In this document: piece by piece, positions 24,701-36,004 of the stretch
Layout: each line of letters begins with the position of its first letter
Numbering within the stretch: position 1 is the first letter of the stretch
NCBI GenBank assembly: GCA_030737875.1
Contig: CM060923.1
Coordinates: 34,340,501 to 34,404,500, forward strand
Direction: 5' to 3'
DNA: 64,000 nucleotides
From: Allium sativum
Taxonomy: Eukaryota > Streptophyta > Magnoliopsida > Asparagales > Amaryllidaceae
The notes under the pieces: generated by a model
What the model was told of the DNA's origin: nothing
The model's database searches: none
Seen by the model: only the letters and a program-made list of their open reading frames with translations
Made by a program: the position numbers and the translations under genes

Positions 24701-27664
24701 GGGGAACCCATATTTAAAAAGGATAAAAATATATTTTTATCGAAATGAACTAGTTATGAACTAGAATTATAATCCAATGTTTTTGAATAAATAAATTGGA
24801 TTTGAAGTGCTTTTAAAAATAATAAGAATTTCCAATATACGAATTGGAATGGATTTGAATCGAAATTATCTTCGGAATATTTCGATGTTGGATTTCGTGA
24901 TTATACAGATATGGTTATGGAAATTTGAAAGATATATTTATATCGCTATTTCCAATACGATATTTGTTGGTTTCAAAATTTGATATTGAATATAAGCCGA
25001 TATATTTTCTATTCAGAGCCTTGTATTTAATATCAAATGGAATTGTGGGTTCGTCGTGAATGGTGTCTTGAATAACACTGTTCTTGAACCCAGTTTAGAA
25101 AAAGAATAAATCTTTTCATTAAGGTTTAGTGAAATTGTCCAGTTAATTAGTATTTAATTGGAACTGAATTTAAATTGGTTTTTGGATTTATCTTGAGCGG
25201 TATTTTGAATAACACCTGTTCTTTAACCCGATTAACAATGGAATGTGATCTTGGGTTTATCGTGAACCGTGTTTTAGATGACATTAATTCTTTAGCCCAG
25301 TTAAAGACAGGATATTAATTTTTGGGAAGATTAAAACTAAGTGGAGTTTTAATGAATCTTTAATTAGATTGAAATAATCGAGAATGAAGTATCACCAGTT
25401 TTGCTCCAAAGCGACAGTTAAATCTTTAATTAGATTTGAACGTGAAATGGTAATTAATATTTACCGATAACACCGTGGTGTTAGATATGAAGTATTACCA
25501 GTTTTGCTCCATGGGATGAATAAGTTGGGATTGGAAAATAAAATTAATAATTACTTCGGTGTGGTTCGCTAATCCCGACTAGTTTGGAAAACCTTAACAT
25601 GGTTTGAAATGATATCCAAAGGAAGATTAAAGAATAATTTTTTTTCTCCTTTTTATCCTTTAACTCCTCATAAATTCAACCATACAATATTCATTAATTC
25701 ATGAATAAATCCTTAATAAAAACAATTTAACATAAATAAAACATTCATATTAACATAATGGTGAGAATTTTATCCATTCGTACATAGAAATATATGGATG
25801 TCACATAACATCAATTATTTACATATACATTAATAAACAATTTAAATTTTACACACATATATAAGTTAAGACATTAATTCATACATAGACATGTAGTTAG
25901 CAAAGATTTTACCACCTACCTTACTTTTCAGCGTCACGCCTTATTTAAATTCATAATTTATTTATCTTAATAAATTTATTGTATTATATATTAAAAATAA
26001 GTGATATAAGAATATTATTGTTAATAACATCACTGTGTGTAATGCATAAGTTAAACACTAGTTTACAATAATTCCAATACTTATGGCATGTTCCCGGAAA
26101 AATTTAGTTAGATGTTGAAAGTGTTTCAGCAAACACTTGATTAAAGGATGGATGATGGAAGTTAAATGAAAGTAAAGTTTTCGTCTTTTAGTTACAAAGA
26201 TTAGAAATAATTAAAAAATAATAGAATATAATTAAGAAATAATTGTAAATAATTGACAAATAAATGTAATATACAATTAATGTTCAATAATTCATGATTG
26301 ATGATTGGTATTTAATCATCATTATTTACTTTTCAATATTTAATAATTACACGAAACTCAAATGATAATGCATAATCACTTCAGTATTCCCTAATCACTG
26401 CAATCATTTTTAGTAAGGGAATAATAATAACACATTAAAATCATAAATCATGTTGATTATACTAACCATTAAACAGAAAGTGGATTGTGCCCTTAATTAC
26501 AACGTTCTCCCTACCTTCAATTATCGGACTCCATAAAGCTCAATTGGTCATCCCGCTTAACACCAAATGCATAAACACGGGAATACCAAGTGGTTGGGTT
26601 TCCCTAAGCAACTCGAATTTAGTTTAGAATTTTAAGTAATAAAACTAACAAATTGAGGAATCGAACTCATGCCGCAGCAAAGAGAAGCTTAACCACTAAA
26701 CCAATAAGCAGTCATTTTGCATATAATACAACAACATATTTATAACTTTACTGCCCTTTAATAATTAATCTTCCCTCGCCTATTGCCCCCAACAACAGGG
26801 GAGGGTTGTTTCTAAGAGGTCGTCTCGCCAAACTTGACCTTCGATTGGGCATGTTCTTTTGAAGAATTGTAAGGCATTTCGGAAACCCGTTGATACAAAA
26901 ATATGATGTTAAAGGAAGTAGGAGCAGGGGTAGCAATAACAATAATATAACTATGTCTCCTTGCCTTTTTGATTGCGCATGATGAAAGCGGCTGGACGAA
27001 GTACTGACTTAGAGGAGGTGAGCTAACTGGCTAAAATCAACCCTTTTAACCCTGCCAAACTCTTATATGCTCTCAACCATGTCTTGCCTGCTTCATTTCT
27101 TGATCGAGCTTCCCGACATGACCATCTCCATCATTCACTCATAGGACAAAAGGTTGAAGTCAAACATCAATTTGGTCATTTAATTAGCAAGTCTCGCTAG
27201 TCAAGTATCCTTGGATGCAATAATCCATCACCTCCCATAAGGTTAGAGACCTATTTACTGCACCCAGTTTCTTGCTTCACGAAAGCGTTGTCCTCGATGA
27301 TGTTTGATTAACATAGAAATATGTTTATTTTATGTTCTTATATTTTATCTTTTGTAAATAAATAAACGATACTGGGTATTTTTATGTGTTTTTTTACAGA
27401 TTGTCAATTAATGTCTTCTTCATTTCAATTAAAGGCCAACTACAAAGAAAAAGCTACTTCCCCACATCAACACTGTCTTAATTGCAAAAGAAGTTGTAGC
27501 TCACTGGTGAAGACATAGAAATGTGTACAGAGTGACTTGAGTTCGATCATTGGCAAGTACTATTTTTATAAAGAGGGGAACACGAATGCTTCATACCCCG
27601 CCTAATGTGTTTTGAAGAATAAATGAATTAAGTGATATATTATATATATAGTCATATTTATGGA

Positions 27665-27710
<46 letters not shown>

Positions 27711-30700
27711 GCACTTAATAAGGGTTTTAGAAATTTGGCATAATCCTCTCAAGAAATTCAAATCCAATCAATCATATTTAATTGTCACGCAAAAAGAAAG
27801 GGAAGGCTTTGATTACAAATCTCCAATGCTTATCTTCCCACTGACCGTGCGATACATCAAAAGGAAAGACTTTAATTACAATCTTCAATCAAGCGCCATA
27901 AAATGAATATTCCTTCATCTTTAGAAAGATTTTTTTTCATATATTTATTTTGGGCATTATATTCATAAAGAGAGGAGGCTACATCCCCTATAAAATTACC
28001 CTTGTGTTCATTGTAAAAGGAAGTTCCATTTTATTCTGTATTCTGTTCTGATTCTTGATGAAGTTTTCTTTGTTTCAGTTTATTATTTTCTTCACAACAA
28101 CATGTGTTTTCTAATCAATTAGTTTTGTTAGAACACAAATTGTTATTGTTATTTTTATTGCATATTAGGATTGACTGTTCGATTAGATTCAACGACAATA
28201 CTAATTTTAATTTTCTGTTGTTTTTGTTTCCTGTTTCTTTTCTATTAATTTGTCATATTGTTTAGTTGTTGAATTTGGTATTGATCTGATTAGATTCAGA
28301 TCCATAGTAAATTCATTGGCATTAATTCAAAACCATCTCCAAATATTGTCTAACTCGCCCATGAAATATATAAATGATAAAATTTAAAAATTCCTCCATG
28401 TGATTCGACCTGCATATTACACGATCTGTGCGCTTGCAGTATTATTACGTAATTCGCGCTTTTCTATTTCTTAGAAAGCGTCAATCAACGTTCCTACTCT
28501 TTGGTATTTCCATTATGGTTTGATCATGTGCATGTTTAGTTTAGGATCATAAAATTGTTCTAATAAAAGAATTGAAGATAAACTTGATCATCATGATCCA
28601 AATTAGATTTGTCTTTTGCTTTTATTTGATACATAAGAAAAGTGATTTTAATGAACAATGATGCATTCACATATCCTTTTCACTCCGTTGATAGATTGCT
28701 TTTCTACGAGCGAAGGAAGCAGAAGATGTCATTGAATGGCTTTGATTTGTCATGTGAGGTGAAACAAGCAAAGAATTGTAAAGTAGCATTATATAGGCGA
28801 AACAAACAGTATTTACATCATATGTAAAAAGTTTATTCTAAATGTATATGTTTACATCTGTTTTTCAATATGAAACAAAGAGGTTGATCGCTTTTAATTA
28901 GACGTTGACGTAGATATTTACGTCAAATGTAAACCATTTACATCCAACATAAATACCATGAAGCGTTGTCGCTTGATCATTTTCGTTGTCTTGGAATAGA
29001 AAATATCAGTCATGGTAGCTAAAAGCCAAATTTTAATTTAAAAATTGAATAACACCACACTTCTACTTAGAAGACACTATCCAACACTACTTATATTTTA
29101 CCATTAAATGTTACTTTAAAAAGATTCAAAATAAATTGTTGCAGTGGGCTTAGAATGCATTTTAATAGTTTGCTTATAAGTAATTAAAACAATTTCTCAA
29201 TTAATATTTATACAACAACCAATAGTTTATGACGAGAAATGATAAGTTGTTTAGATGTGTTTATAGATCATAAACAACAAATATGTGCTTAAGATTTATT
29301 TCAATTTTAGTAAACTCCATTACAATTTTAACTTTTTCCTCCATTTAGTTTTATTGTTCACTTGAAACCACTAAACAGTCATTATTTAAAAGTACTTTGA
29401 AATTTTGTGAAATAGTTCGCTCCTCGAAGGTATCTTAGGGTGCATTGAAAGTATTGATTAGAATCAAACTATGTTGCATTTCTAGATAAAAACTTGATTA
29501 TAGTATGGCTGAGCGTTGGATAGAAAGTAAAATTTTAGATGCGTTCTTTTGATTTTTTTTAATAATTAATACTTACCGATTAACGTTTAATAATTATAAT
29601 TCAATATTAATAATGATTGTTTAAGAACCAAAATTTATTTAAATATTGTTATTTGATAACAAAAGCAATACATAATTTAAATGCGTCACTCATTTTGATG
29701 TCTAAGGAATTCAAATCCATAACTTTTAAACTCATGTGTAGAGTGTTGTACCACTTAAAACTTGAGTTCGAGGTCCTTAGCAATTATTTAAATACTAGTA
29801 ATTCATTTTTACTATTTAATAACAAGTTTATTTAAAGGAATTTTTGTAAAACACCCCTTTGAAGTGTTAAAACTTATAGTCATATCCTTTCGAAAATAGG
29901 TTTCGAAAAACACCCTTCATTTTTAATTTCAATTAAATGTGAATATCTCAGCGTATACGACAAAACTTTACGCATTGCAAAACATTTCCAAAAAATGGTT
30001 ATATTAACTTCCAATTAAGTGCATATATTTATTTTATTTTAAAAAGCAAAAAAAAAAAAAAGGTTTAGAAGGTAATTTGAAACTTGTGGTTGAAAATAAA
30101 CATGTGGATTAAGTTTAAAAATAAGGAATGGATCCTTATTTCCACTATTTAATTATTGATTAACAATTCATATTTAATTTGTAGTATCATTAAAGATTAA
30201 AGATGAGTTATGCATTCTTTTTTTTCCTTCATTCTCGGTCTGTTTCAACATAGGCCTCTCCTTTTTCCACTTGACTTTATATTTATTTTTTCATGTTACA
30301 ATTTTCTTGTACTTCACTTGGAAAATAGACAAGATTTCTTAACTTGTACTTTGAAAATAAATTTCTCATCAACTGCCCTAATGTATATTCCATCTTAACC
30401 TTTTACTTGTCTACCAATTGCCCTACGATGAAAACCTGATTGTTTTTTCTTTGTCGGAAGACCAGGTAGTTAGCTATGTTTGGTATTTATCTGAAATGAC
30501 AAAGACTTCATATTTAGCTATGTTTGGTATTTATCTTTGTTTAAGTATTGACTTTCAAAGCTAACTCAACTTGTACATGTGTTGTGAATTCTCTTTTATT
30601 CATATGCATTTGAATGCGAGTTTATATTTTTGTACAATGTATTTATTCAACTCTACTATCGTGTTTGTGGTAAACCTCAGTAGACAACCAAGAATAAATA

Positions 30701-33700
30701 TTGAATATTGGTATTGTACCTATACATGATTTATATACTTTAAAAAAAATTGAATAAAGCATAAATAATTTAAACTAATATTTATAGGCAATGTTGTAAA
30801 AAAAATCCTATCGGCTCCTGCCTAAACCCTCGTCTATGCACCAGGCTAGCCCCATCATCTTGATTTTGACTAATCAGCCTAAACGATAACTCGCTATGTT
30901 ATATAAGCATATAAACATGGTTATTGACAATATATATGCACCAATTTAGACTTATATCTGTTATAAGCATCGAAATAAGTGTTTCTGTCGATTTTATCTC
31001 AATAGATGCTCCGAGATCCAATTAAATTTATGATATACCATTGTGAATAGTTATACTAAACAAAATATTAAAATTTTATCCAAATTATATAATTTGATCA
31101 AAAACGCCCAGCTCCGATCAATCCTCGATTAATCTCGGCCTTACTTATTAATCCTGGATCCACACTTACCACCTAACATCCATCTAGCGATTTTTACAAT
31201 CTTATTTACAGGTCAGATGACACAAAATAATATCAATCGTCAATAATAATAGCATTTTCTAAGAGCTTATAAAGACTTTGTTAAGTGCTAAGTAAAACCA
31301 AAGTTTATCGTTATGTATTGTATTTGAATTTATAATTTTACACACTAAAATTATATGGTAATTCTCCATTAGAATTAAGGGATTGCAGTTTGGATCGAAA
31401 TTGTGCAACCTATATTAATTTTTAATATATTTCAAACAATAATCATATTCGAATTGTCTTTTGGTTTTGGGTTCCATATCTAGCCAGCACCGGCTTGTTT
31501 GGGATAATGGCTTAGTTGTTGTTGTATATTTCAAACAATAATCATATTCGAATTGTCTTTTGGTTTTCGGTTCCATATTTAGCCAGCACCGGCTTGTTGG
31601 GGATTAATGGCTTAGTTGTTGTTGTATATTTCAAACAAGTGTAATTTATGCGTTTAATTCTTATAGCATACTTATAATGTGACAAATTGTCATACTTATA
31701 ATGGAAGACATGAATCCATATTGGAAACTATAATAAAAAACAATTGTCATACTTATCATAGATAAGTTTAAGGCCATGTTTGTTTCTATTAATTTCTTAA
31801 AAGAACTTTTGATTTGTAAATCGGAACTTTTTGGATGTTTTTTTTTTTTTAGACTTCTCGTTAAATCCACATATTTGGAGAAAATCATTCAAAACTTTTT
31901 CCTTGTTTATTCTTAGTTCTAAACGTGAATGATAGTTTGTTTACATTATTCGTTAAAATATAAAAATACAATAGAAATTTGAAATTAACATCTGAAATCT
32001 CAAAAATTTTAAGTCCACCATTATACTTTTTCGATCTACATTTTGAGAATTCTGACATGAAAATTCTAAGAATTAATTACTATTTTCGTAAACTATTTGC
32101 TTTGATTAGATATTCCAAAATTTCGTTGCTTTAGAAATTATAATTCTAAACGCAAAAAAAAAACATTAATTAATTTTGAAATTTTAATCTTCCAAAAATT
32201 AATGGTTTTACAATTATCTTTTGAAATTTTTTTCCCTAAATTCTTTTTTGAAACAAGAGGGTGCTTATATTACAAAAGGAGACGTACAAAAAGTTTTGAG
32301 CAGGTATAAATATATCACCTAGAAAACGTATACTATACAACATGAAATAAACCAGCTCAAAACAAAACAAAATAAAATATACACAGATTACACATACAAC
32401 AACAACACTAAAGAAAGACAAAAAAAATCAACCACTGCAAAAGAGCTCGAATCAGCACCACAAAGCAACAGCTCCACAAGACAAAAAGCCCAGCCCATAA
32501 CAGTTCCAAGATTACTCCAAGAAACAGCAGTAACTGACGATTACACCATGCATCATGCAAAGCGAACAGCAAGCACATGAACCCGAGTCAACCAAGACCA
32601 ACAAGAGCTCAAAAGTAGCACATGCAGAAGCATAAACACATGCAAATCCAAATACTCTACAGAAACTTCAATAAAAGGATTGAGCAACAAAGAAGCAACA
32701 AGAAACTTCAACAACAATAATACAGAGAATTACTTTTTGTTGATTCCTCCATTCATCACTCCACCTTTACTGCCTCCTTCCTCTCTTATTTTCTTTTACT
32801 TCGACCTATTTTTGAATTGCCACACAAGCTTGACCCACTCAGAATTCGTTTCGACCAAGGGTTTCATCTCCAATAATTATGTTTCCTCCTCTTAATTTAC
32901 CACCCTTAACTTTGCATCTTCTAGAAGAAGAACAATCTGAATCCTCTATTATATTATCTTGTAGGTCCTTATTACCAAAATGATGTTGATAAAATGAAGA
33001 GGAATTACCATTACCATTAAAACTAACTTTATCTTTAGCAGCCCCATCCATATTAATCTCTTCTCTTCACTAACATTCATACCCCTGAATTCTTCACTTT
33101 TTCCAACATAATCAGTCTCATTGCTTACCACCAATTTCCTGGAATTTTTAAGATCCATGCCTTCATAATTCTCATTGGAATGTTTACTTACGTCCTGCAT
33201 TAATATCCCATCCTTTTTGTTCTGCATGTCTTTAACCTGACAACTATTCCTATCATCATCACAAATGTCAGCTACCTCATCGGTGCTTTTTCTATTTTCC
33301 TGCATGTTAACATTGTCAACCTCCAAAATATTAAAGGGGTTATTGTTTCCACAATGCTAGCCACAATACCTCTATTTCCAGATTCAGAGATGACTGCCTT
33401 ATCTCTACATCCATTTAATAAACACTATTATTATCCACATTCATATTATCTTCTGCTGTTTCATTTATATCCATTCTATTTTCTGGATTACTTTTGATTT
33501 TGCAGGACCAGATCTGAACTGAAACACAATTTTCACTTGAATGACCAAATACCTTGCAACTAGAACATAAAGAGGGAACCCATTCATAAACTACCCTTTG
33601 CCAAACAATCTCGCCATTAAAACACTGAATAGGTAAAGCTTCAGGAAATTTAAAATCAGATTTAACTTCAACTAAAACCCTAGCATACGAGATCCTAACA

Positions 33701-34995
33701 AGATTATCTGTCACAATATCTAATTTGAGAGGATTACCCAATAATGAGGCTATTCTACTTATAGACTCAACTGACCAGAAATCCAGATCGGATTTGGCAA
33801 TTGAATCCAAATAGGAAATTCAAACTTTTTGTTAATTTAAAACATTAAAAAAATTCAATTTAAATTTTTTATGTTTAATAATCTAATTTTAAAAACCAAA
33901 GGAAATTAACATCAAAGGAAATATAATTATTAACTCTAATAAGAATTTCTAGAATGCAAACAAGTGATTATTCATTTTGCATTAAGCATTCGAATTAAAA
34001 TTTTGATATTTTTACAAATGGGACCTAACATAAGGTTTACATCTCTCCCCTAGTGCTGTAATCTCAACTTCTGAATGATTTTCTTAGAAACGGAGAGGTA
34101 ATGTTTAAGCCGGACATAACTTGGATAATTCCAACGTAAAGACCATTGGACATTTTGTCGATCATGGAATGGAGCTTTAGGGTGCGCTCGTGAACAAGCG
34201 GGTGGAACAGGGATTCCTAGGCCTTAACTTTCACAGCCTACCCAACCTAAGAGTTTTGCTGCTTGAAAATGGAGAGGTTTTTTAAAAAGGAGCTTGTTAG
34301 AACGACCGGTAATAAAGCACTCGAAGTGTAAGAATTGCACGTGGCAGGTGGATACCAGGGTTGCTGAATTATTTAATGAGAGTTGCTATGCTGACTAAAA
34401 TATGTTGTCAAGGAATGCACGGGAGGAAAATGGAAGAGAATACAGGGTGGATATCAGACATGCAAATACACCTGTATAATTAAATTTGTTGCATCAATTT
34501 CTGACAAAAAATGTTCCGGTCAGAATAGCATTTTTGTTGTTTAACAGTTTAGATTAGTGCCCCATGATTTCACCAATTCTGCACGGGTTGATGCAGCAAA
34601 ATTGTTTTAAAAATGTTGTATCGTATTCCAAGATCTTTAACTTTTACATCCTACCCAACCATTGACATCTAATCCAATTTATCCGCGAAAGCTCCAACCT
34701 CCACAAACGTAACCTTAAGCTTTCTAGTAACATAACTATTTAGCTTCAAAACAAATAAGATCCATTGAATCAAAGGGAAAACGAAACTTTAACAAACAAA
34801 ACATTGTGTTAACAGAAAAATTAAACAGTATAGAATACAGTGAAATGCGATCAGAAATACCCAATCGGGAGCCCTGAGAATCCCGATAGCGCCAGCGTTG
34901 GCGACGGCGGCGACAAGATCTGGGCCTGAAATATCCGGTCCGAGTGGGCCTTGAACGATTCCATGCTCAAATCCCAGAATTCCTTTCCAACCCAT
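16128..34995 (-). CDS. Nitronate monooxygenase (2-nitropropane dioxygenase family), 6 exons, 332 aa
   Basis: Oxidises alkyl nitronates to carbonyl compound and nitrite with FMN; the plant substrate is not settled. Exons on the minus strand: 34861-34995, 21215-21427, 17430-17525, 17171-17316, 16483-16702 and 16128-16316. All borders are GT-AG and the frame stays open through 332 codons. The start [19 protein letters not shown] is the usual plant start. Exon 1 has the first TIM-barrel strand and flavin contact ([15 protein letters not shown]). Exon 3 has [14 protein letters not shown]. Exon 4 and the start of exon 5 have the FMN phosphate site ([19 protein letters not shown], then LGTRFVAT). 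The last exon has [15 protein letters not shown] and ends [14 protein letters not shown]. There is no targeting peptide, so it is probably cytosolic. Length and start match plant homologues, and no disabling lesion is seen. Intron 1 (13,433 bp) and intron 2 (3,689 bp) are inflated by repeats. Confidence 0.93.
16483..16702 (-). CDS. Nitronate monooxygenase exon 5 (220 bp)
   Basis: Completes the Arg codon, continues [15 protein letters not shown] and [15 protein letters not shown], and ends IHGR before GTAAGT. Confidence 0.92.
17171..17316 (-). CDS. Nitronate monooxygenase exon 4 (146 bp)
   Basis: Begins [13 protein letters not shown] after TGTGCAG and ends within the Arg codon of LGTR before GTCAAAT. 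Holds most of the FMN phosphate-binding segment. Confidence 0.92.
17430..17525 (-). CDS. Nitronate monooxygenase exon 3 (32 codons)
   Basis: Begins [11 protein letters not shown] after GGAACAG and ends GGHIIGQ before GTATTTC. Carries the conserved [15 protein letters not shown] segment. Confidence 0.92.
18074..18215 (+). mobile_element. tRNA-derived SINE
   Basis: Has an RNA polymerase III A box TGGCTCAAGTGG at 18087-18098 and a B box GGTTCAAACC at 18140-18149, close to a tRNA-like layout, then an unrelated body and an A-rich tail (taaaaaaaatgaaag) near 18200. Target duplications are not clear. It lies antisense to the host gene in intron 2. Confidence 0.65.
18286..18341. repeat. (CA)n(TA)n microsatellite
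   Basis: Starts as cacaca and becomes about 25 TA steps. It borders the left end of a foldback element. Confidence 0.9.
18342..18503. mobile_element. Foldback/MITE-like element between two AT tracts, first
   Basis: The two ends pair over about 33 bases with few mismatches (ggggccggttatttggacac on the left; reversed right end ggggaactctatttagacac). The element sits exactly between two (TA)n tracts, as expected if it inserted within a TA microsatellite. It has no coding capacity. Confidence 0.7.
18504..18547. repeat. (AT)n microsatellite
   Basis: About 21 AT steps between the two foldback elements, followed by an (AG)n run that begins the second one. Confidence 0.9.
18548..18760. mobile_element. 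Foldback-like element between two AT tracts, second
   Basis: An imperfect inverted repeat relates about 18570-18615 (ggttcgagagcaccc, cagcaccccaaatgcc) to about 18700-18750 (ggcatttgagatgctcc, ggggtgcaaccgaac). It is also bounded by TA-rich tracts. More diverged than the first. Confidence 0.5.
18761..18794. repeat. (AT)n microsatellite
   Basis: About 16 AT steps closing the microsatellite-foldback array. Confidence 0.9.
19001..19363. mobile_element. PIF/Harbinger-type (Tourist-like) MITE, 363 bp
   Basis: Ends are GAGCATTCCCAAC and, reversed, GAGCATTCTTAAC. A 3-bp TAA duplication flanks it (18998-19000 and 19364-19366). Inside are several inverted copies of ataaagccggcta. The 3-bp TAA target duplication and end sequence fit the PIF/Harbinger superfamily. 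It has no coding capacity. Confidence 0.82.
21215..21427 (-). CDS. Nitronate monooxygenase exon 2 (71 codons)
   Basis: Begins [14 protein letters not shown] after TTTTCTAG and ends VMVIHQ before GTACGC; phase 0 at both ends. Contains the barrel strands DKPFGVGII and [10 protein letters not shown]. Confidence 0.92.
21530..22025. repeat. 264-bp tandem duplication with a conserved hairpin
   Basis: Two diverged copies offset by 264 bp (marker aaccaagcttgtaaagct at 21559 and 21823). Each contains a 9-bp stem hairpin TTTATAGTT-(2 nt)-AACTATAAA. It lies in intron 1 just beyond exon 2. Confidence 0.8.
23430..25640. mobile_element. Diverged, rearranged fragment of the 38.8-50.6 kb Tekay LTR family
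   Basis: Bases 23430-23830 match about 42400-42790 in the same orientation (marker attgggattagtgtacg). Bases 24040-25640 match about 40440-42350 in the opposite orientation (marker gggagatccgaccgtcgga). So two neighbouring LTR segments are head-to-head here. A run of attcatgtgttga repeats (about 23890-24070) sits at the joint. It is clearly more diverged than the two LTRs at 38.8-50.6 kb, hence older. Confidence 0.75.
26500..26712 (-). mobile_element. SINE-like element
   Basis: Read on the minus strand, an A-box-like word TTGGTTTAGTGGTT (26691-26704) is followed by a B-box-like GAGTTCGATTCC (26657-26668), in a tRNA-like head. The body and 3' end are uncertain. Confidence 0.45.
27485..27610 (+). 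mobile_element. Degraded SINE-like element
   Basis: TAGCTCACTGG at 27497-27507 and GAGTTCGATCA at 27539-27549 resemble A and B boxes of tRNA-derived SINEs, with mismatches in the B box. Confidence 0.35.
27665..27708. repeat. (AT)n microsatellite
   Basis: About 21 AT steps in intron 1. Confidence 0.9.
31427..31640. repeat. 99-bp tandem duplication with SINE/LINE-like 3' tail
   Basis: Two copies of tatatttcaaacaataatc ... gccagcaccggcttgtt ... ggcttagttgttgttgta, offset by 99 bp, and the start of a third. The tail (cttgtttgggataatggc, ttgttgttg) resembles the 3' ends of Au-type SINEs and RTE-like elements in plants. Confidence 0.7.
32246..33835 (-). mobile_element. LINE lacking ORF2 (non-autonomous or internally deleted)
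   Basis: On the minus strand an ORF1 fragment (33835 to about 32900) is followed directly by a 3' UTR ending aagcaccctcttgtttc and a short A run (32246-32252). No reverse transcriptase lies between. The 5' end is truncated within ORF1. A possible short target duplication GAATTT occurs at both ends. It lies in the sense orientation in intron 1. Confidence 0.72.
33410..33835 (-). pseudogene. LINE ORF1 fragment with zinc knuckle
   Basis: RNA-binding ORF1 protein of plant LINEs, truncated at its N-terminus. Visible: IWIQLPN near the start (one frameshift just after), then [37 protein letters not shown] and a CX2CX4HX4C zinc knuckle [14 protein letters not shown]. The frame then breaks into a hydrophilic tail (33326 to about 32950). 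Non-functional. Confidence 0.8.
34861..34995 (-). CDS. Nitronate monooxygenase exon 1 (45 codons)
   Basis: Runs from the start codon to RAPDW and ends in phase 0 before GTATTTCTGA. The splice partner is 13.4 kb away. Confidence 0.92.
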
Positions 34996-35960
34996 CTTCC
35001 GTACACGTTGAAACTGAAGAACAATTCATGGAAGTAGCTATGTATAGGTAGAATGAAAGAAGTGAGGTGAACGTAACCGATTACATCATCATGTTGTTAT
35101 TTTGTGCAGCAGCCATGCTAGCGAAATTGGTTTTGGTTTCGTTGTCATGATTGATTTTTCGATCGGATTCGTCTATGCCACCCGATGTTAAATCATGCAT
35201 CCCGTTTATTTCTCACACACACCCCCGTTTATTGCAAAAAAAACCTTTCCTTTCTGTTCCGCGTTACTTTCCTTTCTTCTCCTTTATCTGTGTCATTCTA
35301 AAAACTTATTTCCCCTTTCAAACTCTAGAAATCCATAAAAATAAGCAATGGAGACTTGATATGTGGAAAGAATGTCAAAACGGTCTAATGGTAAAAAAAT
35401 TCTTTGATTTCATGTTCTTTTTAGGTTTCGGGTGTCATAAAGAAAAAAAATTAAGGTTTTAGCAAGCGGGGACTGAATTTCGAAACCTGGCGTTGATTAA
35501 TATTATCAACGCTCAAATCGAGCGTTGAATTGATTGGACGAGCACCCGTTTCTTTTGTTGTTTGTATTGATCATTATCCTTACCCAAAATATTACATCTT
35601 TGTTATCTAATTAATCATTCAAAGGTATACTTGAAAATAAAAATTTAGTTTTTCTACCGGAGGGTGAAGCGCAATAACTGAGGTGTTAAAAGACGCACCT
35701 TTTTCGGTCAACTAACTAATATAAAACTCTTAACCAATTAGCTTCTATTTAATAATGATATAAAATCAGGAACGCCATTTTTAATAAACATAAACAATGT
35801 GCATATTAGGAAGCTACCGTCACTTTGGAATAAAACAAAACACTCATTTCATTTGCTGACTTTCCCTTTCACGCACTAATCAAACCACGCATCGTACTTA
35901 AATAAAACAGAATAGATAATAAAATAAAATAAACCATTAGATAAAACAGAAGATATTAGA
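34996..35960. other. Upstream region of the nitronate monooxygenase gene
   Basis: 5' UTR and promoter on the minus strand within the first few hundred bases. A frame at 35151-35462 shows no family features. The block ends at the Copia LTR end at about 35961, roughly 1 kb from the start codon. Confidence 0.45.
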
Positions 35961-36004
35961 ATGTCATTGTAGAGAAGAGGATATTAGGGAGAAAGCCTTT
36001 ATTC

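Larger units (their letters stand above)
21428..34860 (-). other. Intron 1 of the nitronate monooxygenase gene (13.4 kb)
   Basis: Holds a 264-bp tandem duplication, a rearranged Tekay LTR fragment, SINE-like elements, a 99-bp tandem duplication and a LINE, listed separately. Stretches at 22.0-23.4, 25.7-26.5, 27.7-31.4, 31.7-32.2 and 33.8-34.8 kb are AT-rich with no recognised gene. No further exon is needed, because exons 1 and 2 join in frame exactly as in plant homologues. Confidence 0.88.
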
